Source: Rhodospirillaceae bacterium
GTDB taxonomy: Bacteria; Pseudomonadota; Alphaproteobacteria; UBA11136
DNA length: 6,741 nucleotides
Assembly: GCA_018663165.1 (NCBI GenBank)
Contig: JABJES010000128.1
Span: 1 to 6,741, forward strand
Reading direction: 5' to 3'
Both the position numbers and the translations under genes were made by a program. The notes beneath the pieces are model-generated. The model was not told the origin of the DNA, did not search any database, and saw only the letters and a list, made by a program, of their open reading frames with translations. Below, one piece after another: positions 6,250-6,741 of this stretch. Position 1 is the first letter of the stretch; the number at the start of each line of letters is the position of its first letter.

Positions 6250-6741
6250 ACCCCCCGATAAAACACCCCATTACCACGGCCATCGACAGCGCCTACGCGA
6301 CCGGCTGGTTGAGTCCGGCGGCGACAGCCTGGCCGATTACGAACTGCTCGAATTACTACTGTTCTATTCGATCCCGCGGGTTGATGTTAAGCCGCTGGCC
6401 AAGGCATTGATCGACCGCTTTGGCGACCTTGGCGCCGTGCTCTCCGCGCCAGCCGATCAACTGGCGGAATTCGACAAGCTGGGGGCCCCGTCCCATATCC
6501 ATTTCGCTGCCATCCGCGAAGCTGGCCTCCGCATGGCCAGAAGACAGGCAAGTGAACGCCCGGTTCTTGCCGCCTGGGACAAGCTGCTTGATTACTGTCA
6601 CGCGGCAATGGCTCATTCCATGGTTGAAGAATTCCGCCTGCTTTTCCTCGACGCCAAGAACAAGCTGATCGCCGACGAGGTACAGCAGACCGGCACCGTC
6701 GATCACACCCCCGTCTATCCCCGCGAAGTGGTCAAGCGCGC
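6242..6741 (+). CDS. radC: RadC family protein (JAB1/MPN domain), 3' end outside window
   Basis: 166 complete codons are visible from ATG 6242, and the frame is still open at the window edge; full-length family members have about 220-240 residues. The N-terminal part (about 10-100) matches the RadC helical region: HGHRQRLRDRL, then DYELLELLLFYSIPRVDVKP, then a helix-hairpin-helix-like segment whose hairpin (KLGAPSHIHFAA, 79-90) departs from the usual GLG pattern. The MPN/JAB domain starts near 127 with EEFRLLFLDAKNKLI and QQTGTVDHTPVYPREV (148-163). The zinc-binding HxHPSG motif would lie beyond the window, so metal binding cannot be judged. RadC was originally linked to DNA repair, but that role in E. 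coli was withdrawn and the biochemical function remains unknown. The start overlaps the last codons of map (ATGGCTAA, with the map stop at 6247-6249), indicating cotranscription and probable translational coupling. Confidence 0.93.
   Translation, partial: MAKPPDKTPHYHGHRQRLRDRLVESGGDSLADYELLELLLFYSIPRVDVKPLAKALIDRFGDLGAVLSAPADQLAEFDKLGAPSHIHFAAIREAGLRMARRQASERPVLAAWDKLLDYCHAAMAHSMVEEFRLLFLDAKNKLIADEVQQTGTVDHTPVYPREVVKR

Overview
The window (about 57% G+C by eye, densely coding) looks like a chromosomal segment of an aerobic alphaproteobacterium, probably in or near the Rhodospirillales. This rests on the sfsA-map-radC order, a BluB gene, a FixL-like PAS kinase and a standalone CinA-type molybdopterin-binding protein. 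The lineage is inferred from gene content, not from a database match.

Layout. 1-636 (+) is the 3' part of bluB, 5,6-dimethylbenzimidazole synthase; its reading frame is already open at base 1. A convergent leftward group follows. A CinA-like protein (3850-4617) lies upstream of a large soluble hybrid histidine kinase (3804 down to 1077) and a single-domain CheY/DivK-type response regulator (661-1038). From 4675 rightward come sfsA (4675-5388), type I methionine aminopeptidase (5449-6249) and the 5' part of radC (6242 to the window end). The two outward-facing groups share a 57-bp divergent intergenic region. No stretch longer than about 60 bases lacks a gene. I see no tRNA, rRNA, CRISPR array, insertion sequence or convincing intrinsic terminator.

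The most interesting locus is the kinase. Read in full it has the order Hpt - REC - REC - PAS - HisKA - HATPase - REC, with no membrane segment. A separate receiver is encoded 38 bp downstream, so all parts of a multistep phosphorelay are encoded together. The PAS domain carries the FixL-type signature, including the position of the proximal heme histidine and the distal arginine, so it may be a cytosolic heme/oxygen or redox sensor. The gene is split by a frameshift in a run of ten G (sense strand; plus-strand C at 1549-1558). With nine G the ATPase domain runs directly into the third receiver. With ten G the protein stops three codons later. This could be a sequencing error, a real mutation, a phase-variable switch or a slippage site.

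A second start-related oddity lies before map. Its only in-frame start is a TTG that overlaps the stop of a 12-codon mini-ORF, which begins with an ATG preceded by tandem AGAATA hexamers. The rest (sfsA, map, radC) looks like ordinary housekeeping sequence, with radC overlapping the end of map by 8 bases.
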